Below are positions 6,867 through 15,833 of a stretch of DNA of 32,274 bases, in pieces (the stretch's first letter is position 1; each line of letters opens with the position of its first letter). The stretch covers positions 1-32,274 of the forward strand of contig NZ_LIQX01000079.1 in NCBI RefSeq assembly GCF_001418475.1. Direction: 5' to 3'. Below the pieces are notes generated by a model. It was not told the origin of the DNA and made no database searches. It saw only the letters and a list, made by a program, of their open reading frames with translations. The translations under genes were made by a program, and so were the position numbers. The stretch comes from Streptomyces ossamyceticus (GTDB taxonomy: Bacteria; Actinomycetota; Actinomycetes; Streptomycetales; Streptomycetaceae).

Positions 6867-7925
6867 ATGAGCGCTCCATCCACAGTCCTGGTCACCGGTG
6901 GAGCCGGCTTCATCGGCAGTCACGCATGCGTCGACCTGCTCGACCACGGCTATGAGCTGATCGTGGTCGACGACTACTCCAACAGCACACCGCAGGTCTT
7001 CACCAGGGTGGAACGGATCGCCGGCCGCTTCGTCGGTGCCGTCTACGAGCTGGACATCCGCGACCGGCAGGCCCTGTCGGCCGTCTTCGACCGGCACACG
7101 GTGGACGCGGTGATCCACTTCGCGGCCCTCAAGTCGGTGAACCGCTCGATGAGCATGCCCGTCGAGTACTACGACACCAACGTCGGCGGCACCACGGTCC
7201 TGCTGCGCGCCATGCAGGACCACGGGGTGCACCAGCTGGTGTTCTCCTCGACCTGCTCCCTGTACGGCGACGCCGGCTCCGGACCGCTCGACGAGTCCAC
7301 CCCCGCCCGGCCCGGCAGTCCCTACGCCGCCTCCAAGTGGGCGTGCGAGCAGGGCCTCGCGGACATCTGCCGTCGGCGTCCCGAGTGGACGGTGCTGTGC
7401 CTGCGGCACTGCAATCCGGTGGGCGGCCACCCCAGCGGGCTGCTGGGCGAGGACCCGCAGGGTCCACCCGACAACCTGATGCCCGCCGTGGCGCAGGTCG
7501 CCGTGGGACTGCGGGAGCGGCTCCCCGTGTACGGGGGCGACTACCCCACGCACGACGGGACCGCGGTCCGCGACTACGTCCACGTCATGGACGCCGTCGA
7601 GGCACACCGCGTCGCACTGGACCGCCTCGCCGGCACCTCGGGCATGCACGTCTACAACCTCGGCCGCGGCCAGGGCAGTTCGGTCCTCGACGTCGTCACC
7701 GCGTTCTCCCGGGCCTGCGGCAAGGACATCCCGTACGAGATCGAGCCGCGCCGCGCCGGTGACGTGCCCGAACTCGTCGCCGACGCCACCGCCGTGACAC
7801 GTGCCTGGGGGTGGCGCCCCCTGCGGGACCTCGACGACATGTGCCGGGACGTCTGGCGCTTCCAGCAGCACAACCCCAACGGCTACGCGGGGTCTCCCCG
7901 GCGGCCCAGGTCGAAGGAGCGCTGA
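6867..7925 (+). CDS. galE: UDP-glucose 4-epimerase-like SDR (second, divergent copy)
   Basis: A 352-residue paralogue of the first epimerase, alike from MSAPSTVLVTGGAGFIGS onward. Catalytic residues are intact (SSTCSLYG; YAASK with Y153 and K157). Two segments differ from ordinary GalE: ALKSVNRSM replaces the usual LKAVGES, and LRHCNPVGGHPSG replaces LRYFNPTGAHPSG, both near the sugar-nucleotide pocket. The gate position equivalent to E. coli Tyr299 is Leu. This copy may have moved to a different UDP-sugar (for example UDP-xylose or an N-acetylhexosamine), which is inference. ATG 6867 has AGGGG eight bases upstream; the longer in-frame start at 6741 would translate through the promoter element. 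The GGDEF-EAL gene follows after 8 bp. Confidence 0.9.
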   Translation: MSAPSTVLVTGGAGFIGSHACVDLLDHGYELIVVDDYSNSTPQVFTRVERIAGRFVGAVYELDIRDRQALSAVFDRHTVDAVIHFAALKSVNRSMSMPVEYYDTNVGGTTVLLRAMQDHGVHQLVFSSTCSLYGDAGSGPLDESTPARPGSPYAASKWACEQGLADICRRRPEWTVLCLRHCNPVGGHPSGLLGEDPQGPPDNLMPAVAQVAVGLRERLPVYGGDYPTHDGTAVRDYVHVMDAVEAHRVALDRLAGTSGMHVYNLGRGQGSSVLDVVTAFSRACGKDIPYEIEPRRAGDVPELVADATAVTRAWGWRPLRDLDDMCRDVWRFQQHNPNGYAGSPRRPRSKER

Positions 7926-7933
7926 GATCCACC

Positions 7934-10900
7934 GTGCCCACCATCGAGCAGCAAGCGCGGCCGTACACCGCGGCCCGGCCTCGCCGGACGCGGGGAGGCG
8001 CCGGGCGCGTGCCGCCGGTCCACCGGCTGATGACGGTCCACGTCTGCCTGGCCGTGGCCGCCGTCTGCCTCTACGCGATCTTTCCGGCCCTGCGCACCCC
8101 CATGGGGGCCCTCGTGGGTCTCGCGGGCGCCGCGGCCGTTCTCACCGGCGTCAGCCTCAACCGGCCGGCGCACCGGTGGCCATGGCCGGCCCTCGCCGCC
8201 GGGCTGCTGGCCCTGACGGCGGGCACCCTCCCTGCCCACACACAGGCCCACGCCGCTGACCCGCCCCTCACCGCGGCGGACGCCGTCCGTCTCGCCCTGT
8301 ACCCGCTCGCCGTGGCCGGGCTGGCCGGCTTCGTCCGGTACCGCCGGGCGGGCCGTGATCTGCCCGGCCTGCTGGACACGGTGATCATCACTGCCGCGCT
8401 CGCGGTGCCGCTCTGGGCGGGGCTGATCCGGCCGCTCACCACGCGGGACGGCCTCACCTGGGAGCAGCGTGCGACGAGCGTCGCCTACCTCGTGGGCGAC
8501 CTGCTGGTGCTGGCGATCGTGACCCTGCTCCTGGTGAGCGGTCCCGCCTTCGGCCGGGAGCGCTCGCTGCACCTGCTCGGCCTCGGCACCGTGGGCCTGC
8601 TCGGCTTCGACATCGCCCACGGCGTCGTACGGCTCGGGGGCCCAGGGCAGACCGGCGCCCTGCTGGACCCCGGATGGTTCGTCCTCGCCACGGCCTGGGG
8701 GCTGGCCGCGCTGCACCCCTCGATGAGGAGGCTGACCGCTCCGGCCATGGCGCCTAGGTCCGTCCGCCCACCGTGGGGCCGGATCGCGCTGCTCGCCGTC
8801 GCCACCCTGCCGGCGCCCACGGTCCTGTTCCTCGGGGGAGGACCGGGCGGGGGCGACGGCGCGACGGCCCTGGCGGCCTTCGCGGTCCTGCTGTTCCTCC
8901 TCGTGATCATCCGTCTCGCGCATCTGCTCATGGCCCTCCACCGCGAGTCCGTGGCGCGTGAGCGGACACTGCGCGCGGCGACGGCCTCACTCGTCGCGGC
9001 CACGGGAGCCCGGGAGATCGAACAGTCCTGTGTCACGGCGGTCGCGTCACTGTTCGGACCGCGCGTCCCGCACGCGGCCATGCTGGTCCCGGCCCAGCAG
9101 GCCCGACGGCTGTGCGCACTGCCGGCCCGGGCGCCCGCCGACCGATCCGGCGAGGGCCCGAGGGAAGTCCCTCGCGGCGAGCCGGCGGCCGCCACCGGCG
9201 GCGCCCGGATCGTCGACGTCGCCGACCTCGGGCCGGGTCTGGCCACCCGTCTGGGTGATCTGCCCACCGCCCTGCTGTGCCCCATGGCGCGGCCCGGCCG
9301 CCCGAGCGGCGACGCACTCGCGGGCGCGCTCCTGGCGGCCGGACCCGAACGGCAGCTCACCGAGCTGAGCGACCCCCTGGAGATGCTGGCCGCGCACGCG
9401 GGTCTCGCGGCGGAGCGTGCGGAACTGCGGCGGGAGATCGTCCGCAAGGAGAGCGAGACCTACTTCCACACACTTCTGCACAACCCCTCGGAGGTCGTCA
9501 TCGTCCTCAACGAGGACGCGACCGTGCGGTACGCCAGTGCGTCCGCGGCGGCCGTCTTCGGCAGTGCGGCACTGACGGGCACGGCCTTGCGGGAACTGGT
9601 CGATCCCCGGGACCACGACCGGATGCGCCGGACACTGGCCGTCCTGCACGGCGGCAAGCAGGACGAGGCCCACGACTACTGGTGGGTGCGTAGGGACAGC
9701 GGCCGCATCGAGGTGGAGGTGCGATGCCGTGATCTGAGGCAGGACCGCACGGTACATGGACTGGTGGTCACCCTCCGGGACGTGACCGAGCAGCGTCAGC
9801 TGGAGCACGAACTCACCCAGCGGGCGTTCCACGACTCGCTCACCGGCCTGCCCAACCGGACGCTGCTGCTTGAGCGGACCGAGCGCGCGCTGCTGCGCGG
9901 CCGGAGGGAAGCGATACTCACCTGTCTGCTCTTCATCGACCTGGACGATTTCAAGACCGTCAACGACACACTGGGCCACGCGGTGGGTGACCAACTGCTC
10001 ACCGCGGTGGGAGAGCGCCTGTCCAAGACCGTGCGCCGCACCGACACCGCGGCGCGTCTGGGCGGGGACGAGTTCGCGGTGCTGATAGAGGGCGCGAGGC
10101 AGCCCGTGGACGCCGAACTGCTGGCCGCCCAGGTGATCCAGAGCCTCAACCGGCCCTTCCAGCTGTCCGCCGGCTCCGTGAACGTCTCCGCCAGCGTGGG
10201 GGTGGCGACGGCCATGGACAGTACCGACCCCGAGGAGCTGCTGGCCCTGGCAGACCTGGCCCTGTACGCGGCGAAGACCTCGGGCAAGCGCCAGTGGCGC
10301 CGCTTCCGGCCCGAACTGCGCGAGAACATGGCCAAGCGCCACGACCTGCGGGTACGCCTGGGCCGGGCGATCGAGGAGGAGGAGTTCAGTCTGCTCTACC
10401 AGCCGGTGGTGGACCTCGCCGCGGGCGAGGTCGTGGGCTTCGAGGCGCTGGCCCGCTGGCCGCACACCCGACGCGGTCTGGTCTCACCGCTGCAGTTCAT
10501 CGCGCTGGCCGAGGAGACCGGTCAGATCACGCCGTTGGGCGCCTGGGTGCTGCGCAACGCCGCGGCCGACATCGCCCGGCTGCAAAGCCGCACGGCACGG
10601 CCGGTCCCGCCGTACGTCAGCGTCAACGTCTCCGCCCGTCAATGGCGCGACACGGGCTTCCTGGGCGAGGTGCGCAGGTCCCTGGACAACTCCGGCCTGA
10701 GGCCCGAATCGCTGCAACTGGAGCTGACCGAGTCGGTGCTCGTGCGGCGGGACGACCACATCGACAGACTTCTGCGCACGCTCAAGAACATGGGGATCAG
10801 GATCGCCGTCGACGACTTCGGCACGGGGTTCTCCTCGCTGCGCTATCTACGGGACTTCCCCATCGACGTCCTCAAGATCGACAAGACGTTCATCGACGAC

Positions 10901-11128
10901 ATCCCGGAGGAGCCCCGGCAGGTCGCCCTCGTCGAGGGGATCATCCGCCTGGCCGACACCCTCGGCCTTCAGGTGATCGCCGAGGGGATCGAGGGGCAGG
11001 CGCAGCGTGAACTGCTCACCTCCATGGGGTGCGGGTTCGGGCAGGGCTTCCTCTTCGCCCCGCCGATGGACCTGGGGGAGAGCGAGACCGCCCTGCTCCG
11101 GCACGACGACGCCCCGACGTTCCGATGA
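7934..11128 (+). CDS. Membrane GGDEF-EAL cyclic di-GMP enzyme with PAS domain
   Basis: About 1064 residues. The N-terminal 310 or so hold roughly ten hydrophobic helices, then a GAF-like linker, a PAS domain (around 515-620, YFHTLLHNPSEVVIVLNED), a GGDEF domain and an EAL domain. GGDEF is intact at residues 710-714, with a product-inhibition RxxD (RRTD) five residues before it. The EAL phosphodiesterase site looks complete: FEALARW (E837), NVSARQW, ELTES, DDFGTG, LKIDK, AEGIE and GQGF. It could therefore make and degrade cyclic di-GMP at the membrane. Start: GTG 7934, 8 bp after galE2, with AAGGAG somewhat far upstream; ATG 8030 is an alternative. The pairing with galE2 behind site B suggests cyclic di-GMP turnover is co-expressed with sugar-nucleotide synthesis. 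Confidence 0.93.
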   Translation: MPTIEQQARPYTAARPRRTRGGAGRVPPVHRLMTVHVCLAVAAVCLYAIFPALRTPMGALVGLAGAAAVLTGVSLNRPAHRWPWPALAAGLLALTAGTLPAHTQAHAADPPLTAADAVRLALYPLAVAGLAGFVRYRRAGRDLPGLLDTVIITAALAVPLWAGLIRPLTTRDGLTWEQRATSVAYLVGDLLVLAIVTLLLVSGPAFGRERSLHLLGLGTVGLLGFDIAHGVVRLGGPGQTGALLDPGWFVLATAWGLAALHPSMRRLTAPAMAPRSVRPPWGRIALLAVATLPAPTVLFLGGGPGGGDGATALAAFAVLLFLLVIIRLAHLLMALHRESVARERTLRAATASLVAATGAREIEQSCVTAVASLFGPRVPHAAMLVPAQQARRLCALPARAPADRSGEGPREVPRGEPAAATGGARIVDVADLGPGLATRLGDLPTALLCPMARPGRPSGDALAGALLAAGPERQLTELSDPLEMLAAHAGLAAERAELRREIVRKESETYFHTLLHNPSEVVIVLNEDATVRYASASAAAVFGSAALTGTALRELVDPRDHDRMRRTLAVLHGGKQDEAHDYWWVRRDSGRIEVEVRCRDLRQDRTVHGLVVTLRDVTEQRQLEHELTQRAFHDSLTGLPNRTLLLERTERALLRGRREAILTCLLFIDLDDFKTVNDTLGHAVGDQLLTAVGERLSKTVRRTDTAARLGGDEFAVLIEGARQPVDAELLAAQVIQSLNRPFQLSAGSVNVSASVGVATAMDSTDPEELLALADLALYAAKTSGKRQWRRFRPELRENMAKRHDLRVRLGRAIEEEEFSLLYQPVVDLAAGEVVGFEALARWPHTRRGLVSPLQFIALAEETGQITPLGAWVLRNAAADIARLQSRTARPVPPYVSVNVSARQWRDTGFLGEVRRSLDNSGLRPESLQLELTESVLVRRDDHIDRLLRTLKNMGIRIAVDDFGTGFSSLRYLRDFPIDVLKIDKTFIDDIPEEPRQVALVEGIIRLADTLGLQVIAEGIEGQAQRELLTSMGCGFGQGFLFAPPMDLGESETALLRHDDAPTFR

Positions 11129-11153
11129 CCACGCGATGGAAGGCTGATGCACC

Positions 11154-11998
11154 ATGGACAAGGAGTTCCGCCGTGAGACGGCGAGTCGTCTGCGCCATCT
11201 GGTGCAGGCCGTTGCGACGAATCGCCGCGAGGCGGTACGTCTCGTCCCGGAGGGGCTCGCCAGCTGCTTCGAGCACCCCGTGGACCACGACGTGGACGAT
11301 CTGTGGGAGCTCCGGTTCCACCAGTGGCTCGATGTCCCGTGGCCCTGCTCCGAGCGGCAGGCCGGCCAGGAGGTCTGGAACGCGGTGGTCCGGGAGGTCC
11401 ACGACCGTGGACCGGCCTTCGGACGCCACACCTACGTGCAGTACAGCGACGGCGACGCCGCCCTCGGCCGGGCGCTGTGGTGCACGGTGCGTCACACGCG
11501 CCCGGCCGTGGTGGTCGAGACGGGCGTGCCGCGCGGCGTCACCAGCCGGATCGTGCTGGAGGCGCTGGAGCACAACGGCGAGGGGCACCTGTGGGGTGTG
11601 GACCTCCCGCACCTCTTCGAGCCGGATCTCAGAGCCCAGATCTCAGAGCCCAGACGGGCATCGCGATACCCGCCCACCGGCGGTCCGGATGGTCGTACGC
11701 GAGGGATCCAGCAGACGACGGCTGCCGGGCCTGCTGCGCGAGCTCGGCCGGGTCGACCTGTTCGTGCACGACAGCCTGCACACCGCCCGGGAACGCCCGG
11801 TTCGAGATGGAACGGGTGGGCCGGGTGCTCGCCCCCGGGGGCCTGATGTTCATCGACGACATCTTTACCCACCAGGGCTTCGCGGACTGGGTGCGCGGGA
11901 CCGCGCGGGCGCGCACGCTGATCTGCCCGTCCGAGGACGGGGAAGGCCTGTTCGGCATCGTGGCCCCGCACTCCGCGGGACGTGCGGTCAGGGCCTGA
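11154..11998 (+). pseudogene. Class I SAM methyltransferase-like gene with three frame lesions
   Basis: The ATG at 11154 opens a frame with AdoMet-binding features (VVVETGVPRGVTSRIVLEAL, then HLWGVDLP), as in the Methyltransf_24-like group. After EPDLRAQ a 14-bp tandem duplication shifts the frame. A one-base loss near 11697 (WSY then REGSSRRRLPGLLRELGRVDLFVHDSLHTAR in the next frame) and a one-base gain near 11790 shift it twice more, before NARFEMERVGRVLAPGG and GLMFIDDIFTHQGFADW in the final frame. Every family segment exists, but in three different frames. No single protein can be made without the lesions being read through, so it is called a pseudogene; sequence errors cannot be excluded. 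The end overlaps the convergent ATP-grasp gene by 11 bp. Confidence 0.85.
11625..11652 (+). repeat. 14-bp tandem duplication inactivating the methyltransferase-like gene
   Basis: GATCTCAGAGCCCA occurs twice in direct succession (11625-11638 and 11639-11652). Removing one copy restores the reading DLRAQTGIAIPAHRRSGWSY that the family would have. This is a replication-slippage type event. Confidence 0.9.
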
Positions 11999-13217
11999 GG
12001 AGCCGCCCGGTACGCGTCGCCCGCACCAGGCGGCGCGTCACCAGCCCCGTGAACCGGACGGCCTCGGCCACGGCCGGCAGGGGATCGTCCCCGCTGAGCC
12101 ACGCCCGTTCCGTGGGACGTACGTGCAGCAGGTCCGACGGCAGGCTGCCCTCCTTGGCCAGCCACGCCGCCACCGACGGGAAGTCGAACTGGCCGACGAC
12201 GAACACCCGCCCCTCGACCTGGGGGCCGTCGGGTACCTCACGACCGGTCAGGTCCAGGTGCAGGGCGCGGACGACGTCGACTCCGTGGGTGTTCTCGAAG
12301 AGGCGGAACTGGGCGCCCGTGCGCGGGTTGAAGTCCACGAGCTTGTACTGCCCGTCCCGGCGGTCGTACCGCCAGTCGAGGTCGGCCACACCGCTGTAGC
12401 CGATCCGGCGGCACAGCCGCTCCGTCAGCCGGGCCAGTTCCGGGTTGCGCAGTGCCACCGCCCGGGTGGTGACCCCTGCGAACGGCGGCCAGGAGCGCAG
12501 TTTCAGGCCCGTGAACAGCACGCGGGGCACACCGCCGGGACCGCAGTGGAGGTGGGCGATCCAGTCCTCCGCCTGCCGTCTTGGGATGTACTCCTGCACG
12601 AGGACCGGCGGTGGCGCGCTGTCCGGGAAGCGGTCGAGCAGTTCCTGTTCGTCCCGCACCGTCGTCGTACTGCCGACGGCCGGGGAGCGCAGTCGGCTGA
12701 AGGGTTCCAGGTTCTTCAGCACCAGCGGATAGCCGAGCTCGCGTCCGGCCTCGACGAGTTGCCGACGGTCGCGCGGCGCGCGCGACCGCGGTGACGGCAC
12801 ACCGGCCTCGGCGCAGATGCGGTGCAGGCTCGCCTTGCCCGCCAGCAGGCGGGGCAGATGGGCCGGCACGGGCGGGAGAAGGAAGTGCTCCTTCAGCCGG
12901 TCGGCGTGCTCTGCCAGCAGGATCGCCGCCTCGTCGTCCGTCGGCACCGCCACACAACGTCCGCCCGTCGCCCGGCCGATGGAGATCAGGCCGTCCGTGA
13001 GTCGCTCCGGGTCCTCCGTGCCCGTCGTCGGCCACACGAACCTGCGGGTCACATGGCGGGAGAGTGCCACCGGGGTGAAGCGGTCCTCGACGATGGCGTG
13101 AACCGGCACGCCCAGGCGTCCCACGGTGCGGACCACGCCCAGACTGCCGTGGTGCAGCGGGTAGTTGCCGATCCTGGTCAGGAGCACCGGCACCTCATTG
13201 TCCAGCAAGGACACCAC
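11988..13217 (-). CDS. ATP-grasp carboxylate-amine ligase-like protein
   Basis: A 409-residue intact protein. The N-terminal pre-ATP-grasp part (LTRIGNYPLHHGSLGVVRTVGRLGVPVHAIVED) resembles those of D-aspartate ligase-like and other carboxylate-amine ligases. The ATP-grasp core includes YPLVLKNLEP (nucleotide-binding Lys), VLVQEYIP, and the metal-binding end KLVDFNPRTGAQF. Such enzymes join a carboxylate to an amine through an acyl-phosphate; the substrate here is unknown. Modification of a surface glycan or of a peptide are both possible. Start at GTG 13217 (a second GTG follows directly) with AGAGGGG upstream. It converges on the broken methyltransferase gene and diverges from the broken phosphotransferase gene. 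Confidence 0.82.
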   Translation of the reverse strand: MVSLLDNEVPVLLTRIGNYPLHHGSLGVVRTVGRLGVPVHAIVEDRFTPVALSRHVTRRFVWPTTGTEDPERLTDGLISIGRATGGRCVAVPTDDEAAILLAEHADRLKEHFLLPPVPAHLPRLLAGKASLHRICAEAGVPSPRSRAPRDRRQLVEAGRELGYPLVLKNLEPFSRLRSPAVGSTTTVRDEQELLDRFPDSAPPPVLVQEYIPRRQAEDWIAHLHCGPGGVPRVLFTGLKLRSWPPFAGVTTRAVALRNPELARLTERLCRRIGYSGVADLDWRYDRRDGQYKLVDFNPRTGAQFRLFENTHGVDVVRALHLDLTGREVPDGPQVEGRVFVVGQFDFPSVAAWLAKEGSLPSDLLHVRPTERAWLSGDDPLPAVAEAVRFTGLVTRRLVRATRTGRLLRP

Positions 13218-13301
13218 CGACCCCTCTGTGGGGAGAGGCCCGCCCGGAGCGGTTCTCGCGGTGCGGATCTCTCGGAAGGAACGAACGCGGGCGACGCTCT
13301 A

Positions 13302-13314
13302 CACTTGATAAGTG
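13302..13314. promoter_or_regulatory. Dyad CACTTGATAAGTG in a divergent promoter region
   Basis: A perfect dyad CACTT-GAT-AAGTG in an AT-rich island (about 13300-13340) between the divergent ATP-grasp and phosphotransferase-like genes. It is a plausible operator for either promoter. It does not match the GTWTACNNNGTAWAC motif found elsewhere in the window. Confidence 0.45.
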
Positions 13315-13385
13315 CGATATAGCCGTTATGCCCATTATGGCGACTGACGCGGGTCCTGCTCGCGGGCAGCCCGGCAAGGACTGGT

Positions 13386-14444
13386 ATGAAGACACCCGCC
13401 ACGATGTCCTCGCTCTCCGGATTGCTCCCCCTCCACTTTCCCCGTGCCCTCGGCGGCCTCGACGACCGCCTCAGGCCCCGCCGGCTGGTGCGCGGATTCG
13501 GTCCCTGCGACATCGCCGTGTTCCCGCGCCGCTCGCGTCTGCAGGCCGGACTCCTGGTCTTCGAGCTCCACCGCGGCGCGCAGGACGTGGTGGTGAAGCA
13601 CCCCAGGGACGAGTTCGCGGCCGCCGTCACGGTGCGTGAACACGACGTCCTGCGACGACTGGACGCGGACCGGCGCCTGGACCCCTGGCGCGATGTGCTG
13701 CCCCGCGTGGTCGGCTCGGCCGGGCCCTCGGGCGCGTTCGCCCAGCAGATACTCACCGGAGTCCCGGCCGAGCGAGCGATCCGGGACTCCCTCCCACGAC
13801 CCGCGCTCGGCGGCCGCCCCCGCCCTGCGTCTGCCGGCGGAACCACGGGCAGCGACCGGGCGTCGCTGTCCGGCAGCCGAACGAGCCCTGCCGTGGTGGC
13901 AGTCGCGGCTGACGGAACTCGCCGAGGCGATCCTCCGCTACCGATCCGGCCGCAGAGCCGCGGAGTTCGAGGCGCTGCGCCGGCTGCTCGACACGGCCCT
14001 GGCCGACGCCACACTGACCTAGGGCTGGCCCCACGGCGACCACCACCCCGGCAATGTCCCCCTTGGAGGGCAACCCGTACGCGTCACGGGTGTCTTCGAC
14101 TGGAGCGACGGCCATCCGGGCGGGCCGTGCGAGATCGACGCCTCCACCTTCGTGCTTGGCCTGCGCCAGATCCTCGCGGGCCGATCTCTCGGTGGCCTGG
14201 TCGCCGAGGCGGTGCGCGGCGGCCGGGTGCCGGACGAGGACCGCGCCCTGCTGGAACTCGCCGGGGTGAGCACGGATCAAGAAGCCGGCGATCCGCTGGC
14301 GCTGCCCCTGCTGACCTGGTTGTGGCTTGTGGCGAGCAGCCTCCGCAAGTCACCGGGGTTCGCCCACAGCCACTGGTGGCTCACCGACACACCGGCACGC
14401 CAGTCCTGCGGGAGTCAGCCCGTCGGGCGGGTGCCCGACGATGA
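13386..14444 (+). pseudogene. Aminoglycoside-phosphotransferase-like gene, broken
   Basis: ATG 13386 with AAGGA five bases upstream starts a frame similar in form to small-molecule phosphotransferases of the APH fold (ELHRGAQDVVVKHPRDEFAAAVTV). Near 13800 the frame shifts; the next part (WWQSRLTELAEAILRY) runs into an in-frame TAG at 14020-14022, just before PHGDHHPGNV and GVFDWSDG, which are the catalytic and metal loops of the family. Near 14390 about 8 extra bases move the end to the first frame (TPVLRESARRAGARR, stop at 14444). With two frameshifts and a stop this is very likely a pseudogene. The original substrate is unknown. The FAD oxidoreductase gene follows in the same direction. Confidence 0.75.
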
Positions 14445-14549
14445 CGGCGCCGCCCCTGGACGACGGAAACACGCGGCCCACGGCTGTGGGCGACACCCGG
14501 GCACGTCTGCCAGAAAAGTCCCCACGTGGGTCCTGAGGAGGGAATCACC

Positions 14550-15833
14550 ATGCCAGTGGACACCGGATTCGTGGCACGGCACCGAGCTGCCAGGAACATG
14601 ACCACCCGTGACTCCCGGCAACGGGTACCCGCCGTCGTCATCGGCGCCGGCCCGTACGGGCTCTCCACAGCCGCCTGGCTGAGCACGAAAGGGATCCCGC
14701 AGCGGGTGTTCGGCGACCCCATGGAGAGCTGGCGGGCCAACATGCCCGCAGGCATGTACCTGAAGTCGGTACCCGCCGCTTCCTCCCTCTCCGCCCCCGA
14801 ACCCGGATACCGCATCGAGGACTTCCGGGCGGCACGAGGTCTCGGACCCGTGGGCGACCTGTACCCCATCCCCGTCGAGGAGATGATCGAGTACGGGAAG
14901 TGGTTCCAGGAACGGCGTGTGCCGGAACTGGAACAGCAGAAGGTACGAAGCGTCCGGGCGGCGGACGGACTGTTCGCCATCACTCTCGACTCCGGGGAGC
15001 AGTTCCTCGCCGAGAACGTGGTGATGGCCACCGGTCAGGTTCCCTTCTCCCACGAGCCCCCGGAACTGGGCGGTCCCTTCCCCGCCGACCGGGTGTCCCA
15101 CGCCAGTCGCCACCATGATCTGACCCGGTTCTCGGGGCAGCGGGTCGCGGTGCTCGGCGCCGGGCAGTCGGCACTGGAAAGCGCCGCGCTCCTGCACGAG
15201 TCGGGTGCCCGTCCGATCGTGATCGCCCGTGCCGAGGGTCTCGCGTTCGGCGGCCCCCCGGACACCGACCGTCCCGCCGAGCGGCCCCGCACGGTGAGGA
15301 TCGCCAAACCGGGTTCGCCGCTCGGCCCCGGCTGGTCACTGCTGGCGTGCAGCTACGGCGGCGTCGCCTTTCGCCATCTGCCGGAAGGGGTGCGGATGCG
15401 GCTGCTGCACACCGTCCTCGGCCCGTCCGGCGCATGGTGGCTGCGGCACCGGGTGGAGGACCACTTCCCCGTCCTGCGCGCCCGTACGCCGCGTTCCGTG
15501 GAGGTCGTGGACGGCCAGGTGCGCCTCCTGGTCGCCGACCCCGCCGGCCGTACCGAGGTGCTCGACGTCGACCATCTGCTCCTGGCCACGGGGTATCGGG
15601 TGGACGTGGACCGGCTCGGCCTGATGGCGCCCGAACTGCGCCGGGAGGTAAGGACGTTCCGCGGCGCCCCCCGACTCTCCCGCGGCTTCGAGTCCTCCGT
15701 GCCCGGACTCTTCTTCACCGGGCTGGCGGCAGCTCCCACCTTCGGGCCCGTCCTGCGGTTCGTCGCGGGCACGGGATTCGCCGCGCGCAGAGTGGCCGGC
15801 TCCCTCGCGGCCGGGACCCGGTCACGTCCGTGA
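14550..15833 (+). CDS. FAD/NAD(P)-dependent oxidoreductase (flavin monooxygenase-like)
   Basis: 427 residues. An N-terminal FAD site (VVIGAGPYGLSTAAWL, about residues 29-44) and a central NAD(P) site (VAVLGAGQSALESAALL) with ATG motifs (VVMATGQVP, LLLATGYRVD) place it among two-dinucleotide-binding flavoprotein monooxygenases or reductases. The fingerprint of Baeyer-Villiger enzymes was not seen, so the reaction is open. There is no signal peptide, so it is cytosolic. ATG 14550 is chosen because GAGGAGGG lies seven bases upstream. The stop overlaps the GTG start of the GH16 gene (GTGA), so the two are coupled, although one enzyme is intracellular and the other exported. It may act on a lipid or sugar precursor of the polymer, but that is a guess. 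Confidence 0.82.
   Translation: MPVDTGFVARHRAARNMTTRDSRQRVPAVVIGAGPYGLSTAAWLSTKGIPQRVFGDPMESWRANMPAGMYLKSVPAASSLSAPEPGYRIEDFRAARGLGPVGDLYPIPVEEMIEYGKWFQERRVPELEQQKVRSVRAADGLFAITLDSGEQFLAENVVMATGQVPFSHEPPELGGPFPADRVSHASRHHDLTRFSGQRVAVLGAGQSALESAALLHESGARPIVIARAEGLAFGGPPDTDRPAERPRTVRIAKPGSPLGPGWSLLACSYGGVAFRHLPEGVRMRLLHTVLGPSGAWWLRHRVEDHFPVLRARTPRSVEVVDGQVRLLVADPAGRTEVLDVDHLLLATGYRVDVDRLGLMAPELRREVRTFRGAPRLSRGFESSVPGLFFTGLAAAPTFGPVLRFVAGTGFAARRVAGSLAAGTRSRP

Noticed and set aside
7811..7933. Longer start for the GGDEF-EAL protein
   Set aside because: It would lie inside galE2 and add a Pro/Arg-rich segment with no ribosome site; GTG 7934 after the galE2 stop is more natural.
13302..13314. Another TetR site of the GTWTACNNNGTAWAC type
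   Set aside because: The dyad CACTT-GAT-AAGTG has a different sequence and lacks the TTGAC-17 layout, so it was kept separate.
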